NCBI GenBank assembly: GCA_010672585.1
Contig: JAAHGF010000027.1
Location: 1-43,180, forward strand
Direction: 5' to 3'
DNA: 43,180 bases
Origin: Okeania sp. SIO1I7
Lineage (GTDB): Bacteria; Cyanobacteriota; Cyanobacteriia; Cyanobacteriales; Microcoleaceae
Shown: positions 35,641 to 43,180 of the stretch, piece after piece
Layout: each line of letters begins with the position of its first letter
Position numbering within the stretch: position 1 is the stretch's first letter
Translations under genes and position numbers: made by a program
Notes under the pieces: generated by a model
Told to the model about the DNA's origin: nothing
Seen by the model: the letters and a program-made list of their open reading frames with translations, nothing else
The model's database searches: none

Positions 35641-36189
35641 ATGTCCCAAACTATGAAATCAACATCATTGTCCGTAAAAGAAAATATAACATTTGAAGAA
35701 GCACTCGCCCTGACTCAAGAAATAATGTCCGAGATGGAAACAGGCCAGCTATCGGCAGCAAAGATAGAAGAAGTAATTGGAGATTTAGTCAAGAGGAAAG
35801 ATACTGCTAGAGCATTTTTTGCTATTTATCTGAGAGACCCTAGACCCTTAGTAGATAATCCCTCACCATCAATTATCAGAGCCTTAGAATCATCTCCAGA
35901 AACAGTGACAGAATTATTAGTCAAAAGTCTAGCCATGTCTTCTGGAATGGTAGTCCACCATCAACGAAACCAAGACCAAGAGGCAGCTAATGAATCACAA
36001 ACAGTGCGATCGCGCATCACAAAACTAATAAAGAGCCTAAATATACCAAGTATACAAAGCAATATTCAGGAGCTATATCAAAGCACAACTACAGATCGAG
36101 GTAATTACAAAGACTTTCTCCAACAATGGGGTTACGACTGCGAACAATTAAAGGCCATTGAAAAAGCAATAGAACCCTTACTCAACTAG
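35641..36189 (+). CDS. Conserved cyanobacterial protein of unknown function
   Basis: The 182-residue product, with ATG at 35641, has ITFEEALALTQEIMSEMETG, then LSAAKIEEVIGDLVKRKDTA, RAFFAIYLRDPRPLVDNP and ESSPETVTELLVKSLAMSSG. The C-terminal part includes NYKDFLQQWGYDCEQLKAIE. I recognise it as resembling a conserved hypothetical protein of filamentous cyanobacteria; no enzyme motif, signal or membrane segment is visible, and it is probably soluble and helical. An upstream ATG at 35608 would add 11 residues and cannot be excluded. No neighbouring gene hints at its function. Confidence 0.75.
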   Translation: MSQTMKSTSLSVKENITFEEALALTQEIMSEMETGQLSAAKIEEVIGDLVKRKDTARAFFAIYLRDPRPLVDNPSPSIIRALESSPETVTELLVKSLAMSSGMVVHHQRNQDQEAANESQTVRSRITKLIKSLNIPSIQSNIQELYQSTTTDRGNYKDFLQQWGYDCEQLKAIEKAIEPLLN

Positions 36190-36637
36190 AAAATATTGTT
36201 TGAAGTAAATTCAAACTTATTAGTATATCATGTATATCTGGCAACAACTTGAGATAGAAAAAAGTATTTTTGCCAATCCCCTGATATAATCTCAAAAATC
36301 GTACCTATCTACTGGCAGAGAATTATATTCATTAATTGATAATGGATAATTGATAATTACAAGAAGGTTAAAACCGAGAGGATTGAAGATAAGGGAATAT
36401 TATTTCTTCTCTTGGTCGGTTAGAGATGGCTCCGAGACCTCGCCATCTCTCGACCGCTTTTTTCCCCTTAAAAGGGGAAGCTTTAAACCAGAATTATTTA
36501 ATTATCAATTATTAATTATTAATTATTCGGTAAAAACTTCTTGTTCAGTAGGTAGAGACATTTAGATTACAAGCGTTTGTCATCAGACAATTTTGCTTGA
36601 GTTTGGTGTAGAGGAAAAAACGGAAAATAGTAGGACT
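36190..36637. other. Spacer with hairpins before the export operon
   Basis: No gene is supported. It contains the strong hairpin with T-run at 36414-36463, a CCCCTTAAAAGGGG palindrome at 36464-36477 that also occurs near 28645, and TAATTAT repeats near 36500 similar to 1147-1186. The promoter of the export genes should lie in the last 100 bp. Confidence 0.45.
36414..36463 (+). terminator. Strong hairpin followed by T-run
   Basis: GGTCG at 36414-36418 pairs with CGACC at 36451-36455, and AGAGATGGC with GCCATCTCT extends the stem; TTTTTT follows within three bases. The structure looks like an intrinsic terminator, but it stands about 225 bp beyond the nearest upstream gene, so it may be a mobile palindrome instead. 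Confidence 0.5.
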
Positions 36638-37489
36638 ATGAAAGGAGTTGTCCGCAAAACTAACAGGGTTAGTAGTTGGCTAACCATGACAAATACTTAC
36701 TGGTTGGTAAATCTGAACCTGCTATTGACATTAGTACGAAGAGATTTGGAAGCTAGATATAAAGGCTCAATTTTGGGTAATTTATGGCCATTACTTAACC
36801 AACTATCCCAACTTTTAATTTATACTTATGTATTCTCAATTATTCTTAAAGTCAAGCTTAATCTAGAAGGGCTACCTGAAGATAGTAAGGTGACATTTGG
36901 GTTATGGTTATTTGCTGGGTTAATTCCTTGGCTAGCTTTTACTAATGGATTAACTCAAGCTTCTGGATGTGTGGTTGGACAGCCCAACTTAGTCAAAAAA
37001 GTAGTATTTCCCCTTAGTTTATTACCCTTAGTTCCGGTTTTTTCAACTTTTATAGAAAGTACATTTGGATTAATAGTTTTAACAGGAATGGTATGTATAT
37101 CATCTGGGGTACTTCATCAAACATTATGGCTATTACCGATAGTATTTTTACCGCAGCTTTTATTGACGGCAGGTTTAGGTTATTTCACCGCAGGATTAAC
37201 AGTATTTTTACGGGATATTCCTCAGACTTTAGGAGTAATTTTAAATCTTTGGTTTTACGTTACACCAATAGTATATCCAGCATCTGTAATTCCTGAAAAT
37301 TGGCGAATATGGGTATTTTGGTGTAATCCTTTAACAGCGATCGCTGAAGTATATCGAGACCTGGTTTTAGTAGGAGAAATTAAACACTGGGGAGAGTTAG
37401 GAATTGCTGCTTTGATGTCTGTATTAATATTTTATTTTGGCTTGTGGGTTTACATAAAATTACGTCCGGCTTTTGCAGATGTTTTATAA
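36638..37489 (+). CDS. ABC-2 type polysaccharide export permease (Wzm-like)
   Basis: The product (283 residues from ATG 36638) has about six membrane helices and the family motif LVRRDLEARYKGSILGNLWP near its start. Other typical parts are GLIPWLAFTNGLTQASGCVV, NLVKKVVFPLSLLPLVPV, TAGLTVFLRDIPQTLGVILN and VTPIVYPASVIP. These are features of Wzm/TagG-type permeases that export O-antigen or other glycans across the inner membrane with a Wzt ATPase. The start at 36638 is preceded by TAGTAGGA; a TTG at 36593 would add 15 residues. The Wzt-like gene follows 416 bp later, separated by repeats, so co-transcription is possible but not certain. Confidence 0.9.
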   Translation: MKGVVRKTNRVSSWLTMTNTYWLVNLNLLLTLVRRDLEARYKGSILGNLWPLLNQLSQLLIYTYVFSIILKVKLNLEGLPEDSKVTFGLWLFAGLIPWLAFTNGLTQASGCVVGQPNLVKKVVFPLSLLPLVPVFSTFIESTFGLIVLTGMVCISSGVLHQTLWLLPIVFLPQLLLTAGLGYFTAGLTVFLRDIPQTLGVILNLWFYVTPIVYPASVIPENWRIWVFWCNPLTAIAEVYRDLVLVGEIKHWGELGIAALMSVLIFYFGLWVYIKLRPAFADVL

Positions 37490-37905
37490 ATAGCATTCAG
37501 CTGTCAGCTATCAGCCATCGGCTATTGCTTTTAGTTTAGGATAAAAGCTTTATAGCGTTTCTCAGGCTAATGAGGTATACCTATTTCTTGATTTCTTTTT
37601 CCTATTCCCTAAAACAAACAAATTTTGTACCTCACCAGCATGGGAATTGCTATATTAATTATCTTATTACAAAAGTTGCTTCCCTTGACCTTAAAGTATA
37701 TATTAATTTAAACACTTTTCTTAAAAAGTAAAGTCTTGTTGCTGAGAGCTGACAGCTAATAGCTGTTTGCGCAGCATTCCGTAGGAAATGCTTACCAAAA
37801 TAATAAGTTAATAACTCATAGCTGAGAGCTGACAGCTAATAGCTGTTTGCGCAGCATTCCGTAGGAAATGCTTACTATAAAAGATTAATATTTCCCAGAA
37901 GATTA
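37490..37905. other. Spacer between permease and ATPase genes
   Basis: No gene is present. It holds CAGCTATCAG-type short repeats near 37498 and two exact 55-bp repeats at 37741-37875. The repeats end about 30 bp before the Wzt-like start codon. Confidence 0.6.
37741..37875. repeat. Two exact 55-bp direct repeats with hairpin ends
   Basis: GCTGAGAGCTGACAGCTAAT, then AGCTGTTTGCGCAGCATTCC and GTAGGAAATGCTTAC, occur at 37741-37795 and again at 37821-37875, period 80 bp. Each contains the hairpin GCATTCCGTAGGAAATGC. The same core occurs as a palindrome near 39412. Confidence 0.85.
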
Positions 37906-39339
37906 ATGGCTGAAACTGTAATTTCACTGCAAAATGTTTCTAAATGCTTTAAACGATATCGGCATCCGGTAGACCGTTTAAAAGAAATTCTATTCCCAGG
38001 AAAAAGTCGTGCTGATGAATTTTGGGCAGTACAAAATATAAGTATAGAAATAGAAAGAGGGCATACTTTAGGAATTGTGGGGCGGAATGGTTCGGGAAAA
38101 AGTACTCTTCTACAAATAATTGTTGGTACTCTTACACCAACAACTGGAACGGTAAAAGTTCAAGGTAGAGTTTCTGCACTTTTGGAACTTGGGAGTGGAT
38201 TTAATCCAGAGTTTACAGGTAGACAAAATGTTTTTTTTAACGGTCAATTATTAGGATTAAAACCATCAGAAATAGAAGAAAAATTTGAGCAAATTGCTGG
38301 TTTTGCCGACATTGGAGATTTTATTGACGAGCCTGTAAAAACTTATTCTAGTGGAATGTTTATTAGGTTGGGATTTGCTGTGGCGACAAGTGTTGATCCA
38401 GATATTTTGGTAGTTGATGAAGCACTTTCGGTGGGAGATGAAGCATTTCAGAGAAAGTGTTTTGCTCGTATTCAAGACATTCAAGAAAGAGGAGGAACAA
38501 TTTTATTTGTATCTCATGCTGCTTCAACAGTTGTACAACTTTGTGATTCAGCAATTTTGATGGATCGTGGTGAAATGTTGCTTTATCATGCTCCTAAATA
38601 TGTGGTATCTAAATATCAGAAGTTAATTTATGCTTTTCCTGATAAAATTCCATCAATTAGGGAAGAAATTAGTCAGATTCCTAATTTAATAGTTAAGGAT
38701 TTATTGGATGATGAAGAAACAGATGAACAATCATCTCAATCAGAACAAAGTAGTGAAAATAAGATTGCAAAATCAACAGAATATGAAGAAATTTATGACC
38801 CGGAAATGATACCTTCAAATACGATACATTATCCTAACAAAGGGTCGGAAATTATTGACCCTCATATTATTACTTTGGATGGTAAGAGAGTAAATCATTT
38901 AATTAATCGTCGAGAATATTACTATACTTATACAGTAAAATTTATTAACTCTACATCTAAAGTTAGGTTTGGAATGTTGATTAAAACTCTGAGTGGATTT
39001 GAGTTAGGTGGAGCATCATTACATGGTTATACTAAATCAGTAGAATATGTAGAAGCACAACAGAAAGTTATCGTTAAATTTAAGTTTAAATGTTTGCTAA
39101 ATCCAGGGGTATATTTTTTAAATGCTGGAGTTGTTGGTATGGCAGGCGATCATTTGACTTATTTATCCCGTTGCATTGATATTGCTATGTTTAGAGTGCA
39201 ACATTGTAGTGATTCATGTGGTACAGGAGTAGTTGACTTTTTAATAGAACCTAGTTTAAATATTGACAATGATACCCTGAATAACTGGGAAGAAAAGGAG
39301 TCAGGAGTCAGTCATCAGGAGTCAGGAGTTTGGAGTTAG
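37906..39339 (+). CDS. ABC polysaccharide export ATPase with Wzt-type C-terminal domain
   Basis: This 477-residue ATPase has Walker A GIVGRNGSGKST, the signature YSSGMFIRLGFAVAT, Walker B ILVVDEALSVGDE and the switch histidine in ILFVSHAAS, with LELGSGFNPEFTGRQN typical of the Wzt/TagH group. After an acidic linker at about 255-320, a C-terminal Wzt-like beta domain follows (LINRREYYYTYTVKFINSTS, then GFELGGASLHGYTKSVEYVE, LNPGVYFLNAGVVG). In known systems this domain binds the modified end of the glycan and links chain capping to export. The last residues (KESGVSHQESGVWS) come from an AGGAGTCAGGAGTCAG-type repeat, so the 3' end may have been altered by repeat insertion. It pairs with the permease upstream. 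Confidence 0.92.
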   Translation: MAETVISLQNVSKCFKRYRHPVDRLKEILFPGKSRADEFWAVQNISIEIERGHTLGIVGRNGSGKSTLLQIIVGTLTPTTGTVKVQGRVSALLELGSGFNPEFTGRQNVFFNGQLLGLKPSEIEEKFEQIAGFADIGDFIDEPVKTYSSGMFIRLGFAVATSVDPDILVVDEALSVGDEAFQRKCFARIQDIQERGGTILFVSHAASTVVQLCDSAILMDRGEMLLYHAPKYVVSKYQKLIYAFPDKIPSIREEISQIPNLIVKDLLDDEETDEQSSQSEQSSENKIAKSTEYEEIYDPEMIPSNTIHYPNKGSEIIDPHIITLDGKRVNHLINRREYYYTYTVKFINSTSKVRFGMLIKTLSGFELGGASLHGYTKSVEYVEAQQKVIVKFKFKCLLNPGVYFLNAGVVGMAGDHLTYLSRCIDIAMFRVQHCSDSCGTGVVDFLIEPSLNIDNDTLNNWEEKESGVSHQESGVWS

Positions 39340-39614
39340 CAGTAATACAAATATGTTAATAGTTGCGTGAAAAATTTTACTGTAACGATTGAAGGAGGAA
39401 CAAAGAAAGTTGTAAGCATTTCCTGCGGAATGCTTACAGAAAGTTAATTTTAAAGTAGATGTAAATACTTTTAATTACAACCATAGATAAGTTAAATAAA
39501 AAAAAGTTACTTTTCTTATGCAAAATTAAAAAGATAGTTACAGTAAAATTGTCTGTAAAATTATTAAAAACTTGTATTTGTACTTCTCCTAAAACCTAAC
39601 AACTATTTAAAAAT
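39340..39614. repeat. Spacer with GTAAGCATT palindrome
   Basis: GTAAGCATTTCCTGCGGAAT followed by GCTTAC at about 39411-39436 is an almost perfect palindrome, related to the 55-bp repeat core at 37741. The rest is A+T-rich and should hold the promoter or leader of the methyltransferase gene. Confidence 0.55.
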
Positions 39615-42296
39615 ATGAATCCTGAAAAAAATGAAATAGATAATCAGCTAATTATAGATACATTTATTCAAGACCAAACGAGAAAACCTGAAAAAGTCAA
39701 AGTAAATATTCATCCACAAGATGAAATGTATCTATATGCTTTGAAAAATACTGAAGGAAACATTGATGAAGCACTACTACGATATTTTTCTAATGGCAAA
39801 AGAATATTAGATGCAGTTAAACAAATTGTAGAATGGCATTTTGATGGCTTTGAAAATATCTCTTCTTTTCTAGATTTTGCGAGTGGTTATGGGCGTTTTA
39901 GTAGATTTTTAGTTCAGGAAATACCAGCTCATAAAATTTGGATTTCTGATATTTATTCTCAAGCAGTAGAGTTTCAAAAAAAATTACTTGGAGTAGAGGG
40001 GATAGTTTCAACTAATCATCCTGAAGATTATCAGCTCAATCAAAAATTTGACTGTATTTTTGCCTGTTCATTTTTTAGTCACACTCCCCAAAAAACTTTT
40101 AGTGGTTGGTTAGAAAAGTTATATAGTTTGTTGACAGAAAACGGCATATTAATTTTCAGTACCCATGATTTATCTTTAATGACTATAGAAGCAGAAACAG
40201 ATTCAGAAGAAATTTACTTTACTCCAGAAAGTGAAAGTCTTTTTCTCAATACTGAAGATTATGGGGTTACTTATGTAGGAGAAAAATGGGTAGGTAAAAT
40301 TATTTATCAAGCAACTAAGGGAAAAGCAAAATGGCATCGGATTAAAAAAGGTCTTTGTGGATATCATGATCTATATATTCTGTGGAAGGAGGAAGGAAGA
40401 AGTCAGAAGGAAGAAGGAAGAAGTCAGAAGGAAGAAGTTATAAAATCAAAAGTCAAAAGTCAAAAGTCAAAATTCATAAAGGGAGAAGTTGCAAAGGGAG
40501 AAGTTGCAAAGGAAGAAGTTATAAAGGAAGAAGTTGAGGAACAAAGAGATAAATTATTAAACTTTTATTGTCATCCTGATGGTGGTTGTAGAAGTATCGA
40601 AGTTACATCCACAGGAGACATTTATATAGAAGGATGGGCAGCAGATATTAATCCTAAAGAAAAAGTAGAAGAAGTAGCTGTTTTAGCAAATGGAATAAAA
40701 GTAAAAAGCTGTTTGCCAAAATACGAAAGTCAAACCCAAAAATATCAATGGTCATGCACCATTAACAGTGAATATTTATCCCCAGATGGCACGATATTGG
40801 TCAAAATTATTAATAATTTCCATTTAGAGCGAGTCGTTAATATTTTTCCAGTTAATTCCATCGTCTTATTACCACCAAACCATCTGTTACTCAGAATTAG
40901 TGGAAATTCCAGTGTTAAAGCTTTTCTTAGTTCATTCGATGACCTCAAATATACAGTAAAAAATTATCTGCAAAAAGCAGGATTTGATTTTCATCAATTT
41001 GAGAATATTCTAGATTTTGGCTGTGGAGTAGGACGTTATTTAATGGCATTTAAACCAGAACTTTTGCCCAATCAAAAACTATTTGGTTGTGACGTTTTTC
41101 CTGAATGTGCTGAATGGTGCGAAGAAAATATCAAATTTGCCACAGTCAAACATAATAATATTCAACCTCCATTACCTTTTGAAAATAATCAATTTGACCT
41201 AGTTAATGCTGTCTCAGTATTCACACACCTACGTTTAGATTTACAACATCTTTGGGCCTGGGATATTTATCGAGTATTACGCCCTGGTGGAATATTATTT
41301 ATGACACTTCACGGACCTCAATTTTTTCCAATAATTTATGATATTTTTCGTACTGGAAATACTCATCAAGCTGAAATGTATAGTATTGGAGAAGAGGGAT
41401 TATTTTTGTATCTAGACCATCAAGGAGAAACAGACGGTCAAGGTCAACATACTGTTGCAGCATTACATACACTAGCGGCTTATCAGGAAATATTTTCTAT
41501 GTTCAAACATATTCAAAGATTTCCTCAAAGTACCATGGCAAATGGGCAAGATTTATATATTTTACAAAAGCCAATTTCTGGTGGTTTAGTTGCTCAACCT
41601 TTAAGTAGGAAGAAGGAAGAAGGAAGAAGGAAGAAGAAAGAAGTTGGAAGGAATAAGTTGGAAGGAAGAAGTTGGAAGGAAGAAGTTGCAAATATCAAGT
41701 TAGAAGTCTCAGAAGTCAGAAGTCATAAGTTAGAAGTTAAGAATTTTGGCAAGAAGGAAGAAGTTGGAAATGCAAAGGAAGAAATGATAGGAAAAAAGAT
41801 AGAAGTGGAAAAAATACTCATATCTGATAATGAAGAAACTAAAAATTTGTCGGATAAAATATTGTCTGATAGCCAAACAAAGAGGCAAGTAAAAACAGAA
41901 GTTGAGGAACTACCTTTTTTTGATGGTGGAGAAACTTGGAAATTTGCTGAGAAAATTTTACCGGGTAGTCATCAATGTCAGACTGAAATTAAATTTCAAA
42001 TTGAAGGTCAAAAAAGATTTCGAGTTTATCCACAAATAGAACCTATTGCTGCTTATTCAATAGAATGTGAAATTGAGATTATTAAAAGTGAGGATGGAAA
42101 AATATTAGTACAAAAAACTATTGCCTTGAATCACAATCATATATTTGGCAAAACTAATTATGCGGTAGTAGAAGTAGAAATTCCTCAGTATTTTGGGGAA
42201 GTAGTTGTCAGATTGAATGCTGTAATTACAGACAGAATATCCCTAGCACTAGAGCAGGAGGTAATGGTGTCTTGGAATTTTGCCAATTTTGCTTAA
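39615..42296 (+). CDS. Double SAM methyltransferase protein with repeat-derived linkers
   Basis: The 893-residue product carries two class I SAM methyltransferase domains. The first has ISSFLDFASGYGRFSRFLVQ (about 83-102) and FFSHTPQ. The second has ILDFGCGVGRYLMAF (about 465-479) and VLRPGGILFMTLHG. Between them, after a linker at about 257-312, stands a beta-rich module (IYIEGWAADIN, about 316-412) resembling modules in glycan-related proteins. A second linker covers about 665-736, and a beta-rich region ends the protein. Both linkers are K/E-rich and encoded by the same short repeats found between genes in this window. Following a Wzm/Wzt pair, the protein probably methylates the exported glycan, possibly its end; the substrate is inferred from context only. 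Confidence 0.8.
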   Translation: MNPEKNEIDNQLIIDTFIQDQTRKPEKVKVNIHPQDEMYLYALKNTEGNIDEALLRYFSNGKRILDAVKQIVEWHFDGFENISSFLDFASGYGRFSRFLVQEIPAHKIWISDIYSQAVEFQKKLLGVEGIVSTNHPEDYQLNQKFDCIFACSFFSHTPQKTFSGWLEKLYSLLTENGILIFSTHDLSLMTIEAETDSEEIYFTPESESLFLNTEDYGVTYVGEKWVGKIIYQATKGKAKWHRIKKGLCGYHDLYILWKEEGRSQKEEGRSQKEEVIKSKVKSQKSKFIKGEVAKGEVAKEEVIKEEVEEQRDKLLNFYCHPDGGCRSIEVTSTGDIYIEGWAADINPKEKVEEVAVLANGIKVKSCLPKYESQTQKYQWSCTINSEYLSPDGTILVKIINNFHLERVVNIFPVNSIVLLPPNHLLLRISGNSSVKAFLSSFDDLKYTVKNYLQKAGFDFHQFENILDFGCGVGRYLMAFKPELLPNQKLFGCDVFPECAEWCEENIKFATVKHNNIQPPLPFENNQFDLVNAVSVFTHLRLDLQHLWAWDIYRVLRPGGILFMTLHGPQFFPIIYDIFRTGNTHQAEMYSIGEEGLFLYLDHQGETDGQGQHTVAALHTLAAYQEIFSMFKHIQRFPQSTMANGQDLYILQKPISGGLVAQPLSRKKEEGRRKKKEVGRNKLEGRSWKEEVANIKLEVSEVRSHKLEVKNFGKKEEVGNAKEEMIGKKIEVEKILISDNEETKNLSDKILSDSQTKRQVKTEVEELPFFDGGETWKFAEKILPGSHQCQTEIKFQIEGQKRFRVYPQIEPIAAYSIECEIEIIKSEDGKILVQKTIALNHNHIFGKTNYAVVEVEIPQYFGEVVVRLNAVITDRISLALEQEVMVSWNFANFA
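40384..40550 (+). repeat. Coding minisatellite, linker 1 of the methyltransferase
   Basis: GGAAGAAGTCAGAA units, AAAAGTCAAAAGTCAA units and GGAGAAGTTGCAAA units follow one another, encoding EGRSQKE, KSKVKSQKS and KGEVA-type peptides. The GAAGGCAGAAG and AAAGTCAAAAGTC types also occur outside genes (28471, 28704; 2361 on the other strand). The frame is kept. Confidence 0.85.
41608..41820 (+). repeat. Coding minisatellite, linker 2 of the methyltransferase
   Basis: GAAGGAAGAAGGAAGAAG-type and GAAGTCAGAAGTC-type units encode a highly charged KKEEGRRKKKEVGRNKLEGR-like peptide. GAAGTCAGAAGTC occurs, inverted, in the hmpD-hmpE spacer at 19487-19520. Reading frame is kept through the whole block. 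Confidence 0.8.
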
Positions 42297-43180
42297 CATC
42301 AGGAGAAAAATTAAATGAAATTATATGCAGTAATAGAAGTAGAAAATCCTCGGTATTCTGGAGAAGTAGTTTTCAAATTAAATGCTGTAATTACAAACAG
42401 AATATCTCTAGGAACAGAACAGATAGTAGTGGTTAACGGTCGTTAACCCAGTACCTGGAAATTTTGCCAATTTTGTTTAACATCAGGAGAAAAATTAGAT
42501 GAAATTATATGGAGTAGTATAAGTAGAAAATCCTCGGTATTCTGGAGAAGTAGTTTTCAAATTAAATGTTGTAATTACAAACAGAATATCCCTAGTGCAG
42601 AATGGGGGGAAATAACTGACCAGTGACAAAATCCTCAAACAATTACAAATCAAAAATGATTGACTTTTAACTTCCCCATCGTGGCACTAGCAGTAGAACA
42701 ACAAAGTAATGGGAACTTGGAATTTTGCCAATTTTGCTTAACATCAGGAGAAAAATTAAATGAAATTATATGCAGTAATAGAAGTAGAAAATCCTCGGTA
42801 TTCTGGAGAAGTAGTTTTCAAATTAAATGCTGTAATTACAAACAGAATATCTCTAGGAACAGAACAGATAGTAGTGGTTAACGGTCGTTAACCCAGTACC
42901 TGGAAATTTTGCCAATTTTGTTTAACATCAGGAGAAAAATTAGATGAAATTATATGGAGTAGTATAAGTAGAAAATCCTCGGTATTCTGGAGAAGTAGTT
43001 TTCAAATTAAATGTTGTAATTACAAACAGAATATCCCTAGTGCAGAATGGGGGGAAATAACTGACCAGTGACAAAATCCTCAAACAATTACAAATCAAAA
43101 ATGATTGACTTTTAACTTCCCCATCGTGGCACTAGCAGTAGAACAACAAAGTAATGGGAACTTGGAATTTTGCCAATTTT
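42271..43180 (+). repeat. Exact 445-bp tandem repeat derived from the methyltransferase 3' end
   Basis: CTTGGAATTTTGCCAATTTT begins units at 42271, 42716 and 43161, so the period is exactly 445 bp. Compared by eye, the two complete units look identical; the third is cut by the window edge. Each unit holds two degenerate copies, 184 bp apart, of the methyltransferase C-terminal coding sequence: YAVIEVENPRYSGEVVFKLN and related, which mirrors YAVVEVEIPQYFGEVVVRLN in the gene. Stops interrupt these copies, so no new gene is called. The rest of the window holds nothing else. True array or assembly artefact cannot be told apart here. Confidence 0.9.

Noticed and set aside
36350-36565. 71-codon open frame upstream of the permease gene
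   Set aside because: It is made of hairpin and TAATTAT repeat sequence with no protein-like features.
42660-42881. 73-codon open frame in the tandem array
   Set aside because: It reads through degenerate copies of the methyltransferase end in a different frame, so it is a by-product of the repeat.
42271-43180. Possible CRISPR array because of regular exact repeats
   Set aside because: Units are 445 bp with no short repeat/unique spacer structure and contain gene-derived sequence; no cas genes are nearby.

Overview
The window looks like chromosomal DNA of an A+T-rich filamentous cyanobacterium, probably an Oscillatoriales-type genome such as Okeania, Trichodesmium or Moorea; the genus is inferred, not shown. 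The evidence is the many GCGATCGC (HIP1) octamers, a complete pilus-type chemotaxis locus with the cyanobacterial hmp gene order, Uma2 genes, SLH and pentapeptide proteins, and intergenic spaces loaded with short mobile repeats, MITE-like elements and IS605-type tnpB genes or remnants.

Region 1 (1-12.5 kb) is accessory. It holds the edge of an IS5-type transposase gene, a broken Uma2 gene, a pentapeptide/membrane protein, and an FAD oxidoreductase fused to an SLH segment. Converging on the oxidoreductase is a 1494-residue protein with an Mrr-like nuclease domain and a NACHT/STAND ATPase, a good candidate for an Avs-type antiphage protein. Next come a polyamine-transporter ATPase remnant, an intact Uma2 gene and a TAXI-type solute-binding lipoprotein. 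At least three families of short inverted-repeat elements lie between these genes.

Region 2 (13.2-14.1 kb) is the housekeeping pair rplU-rpmA, read leftwards. Region 3 (14.7-28.5 kb) is the motility locus. hmpA (PATAN plus receiver), hmpB (CheY), hmpC (CheW), hmpD (MCP) and hmpE (CheA-receiver hybrid) read leftwards, and hmpF (coiled coil) diverges to the right. Together they should form the signalling system that controls type IV pili and gliding.

Region 4 (29-36.2 kb) mixes housekeeping genes (tilS, ruvB) with tnpB elements: one intact solo tnpB with recognisable end hairpins, and one tnpB broken by frameshifts and by insertion of a small palindrome. It also has an excisionase-like HTH protein, a tiny possibly truncated ORF and a conserved cyanobacterial unknown.

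Region 5 (36.6-43.2 kb) is a polysaccharide export locus: a Wzm-like permease, a Wzt-like ATPase with a C-terminal carbohydrate-binding domain, and an 893-residue protein with two SAM methyltransferase domains. By analogy with known Wzt/chain-capping systems, the methyltransferases may modify the glycan that the transporter recognises. The window ends inside an exact 445-bp tandem repeat that contains degenerate copies of the 3' end of the methyltransferase gene. No tRNA, rRNA or CRISPR array was seen.
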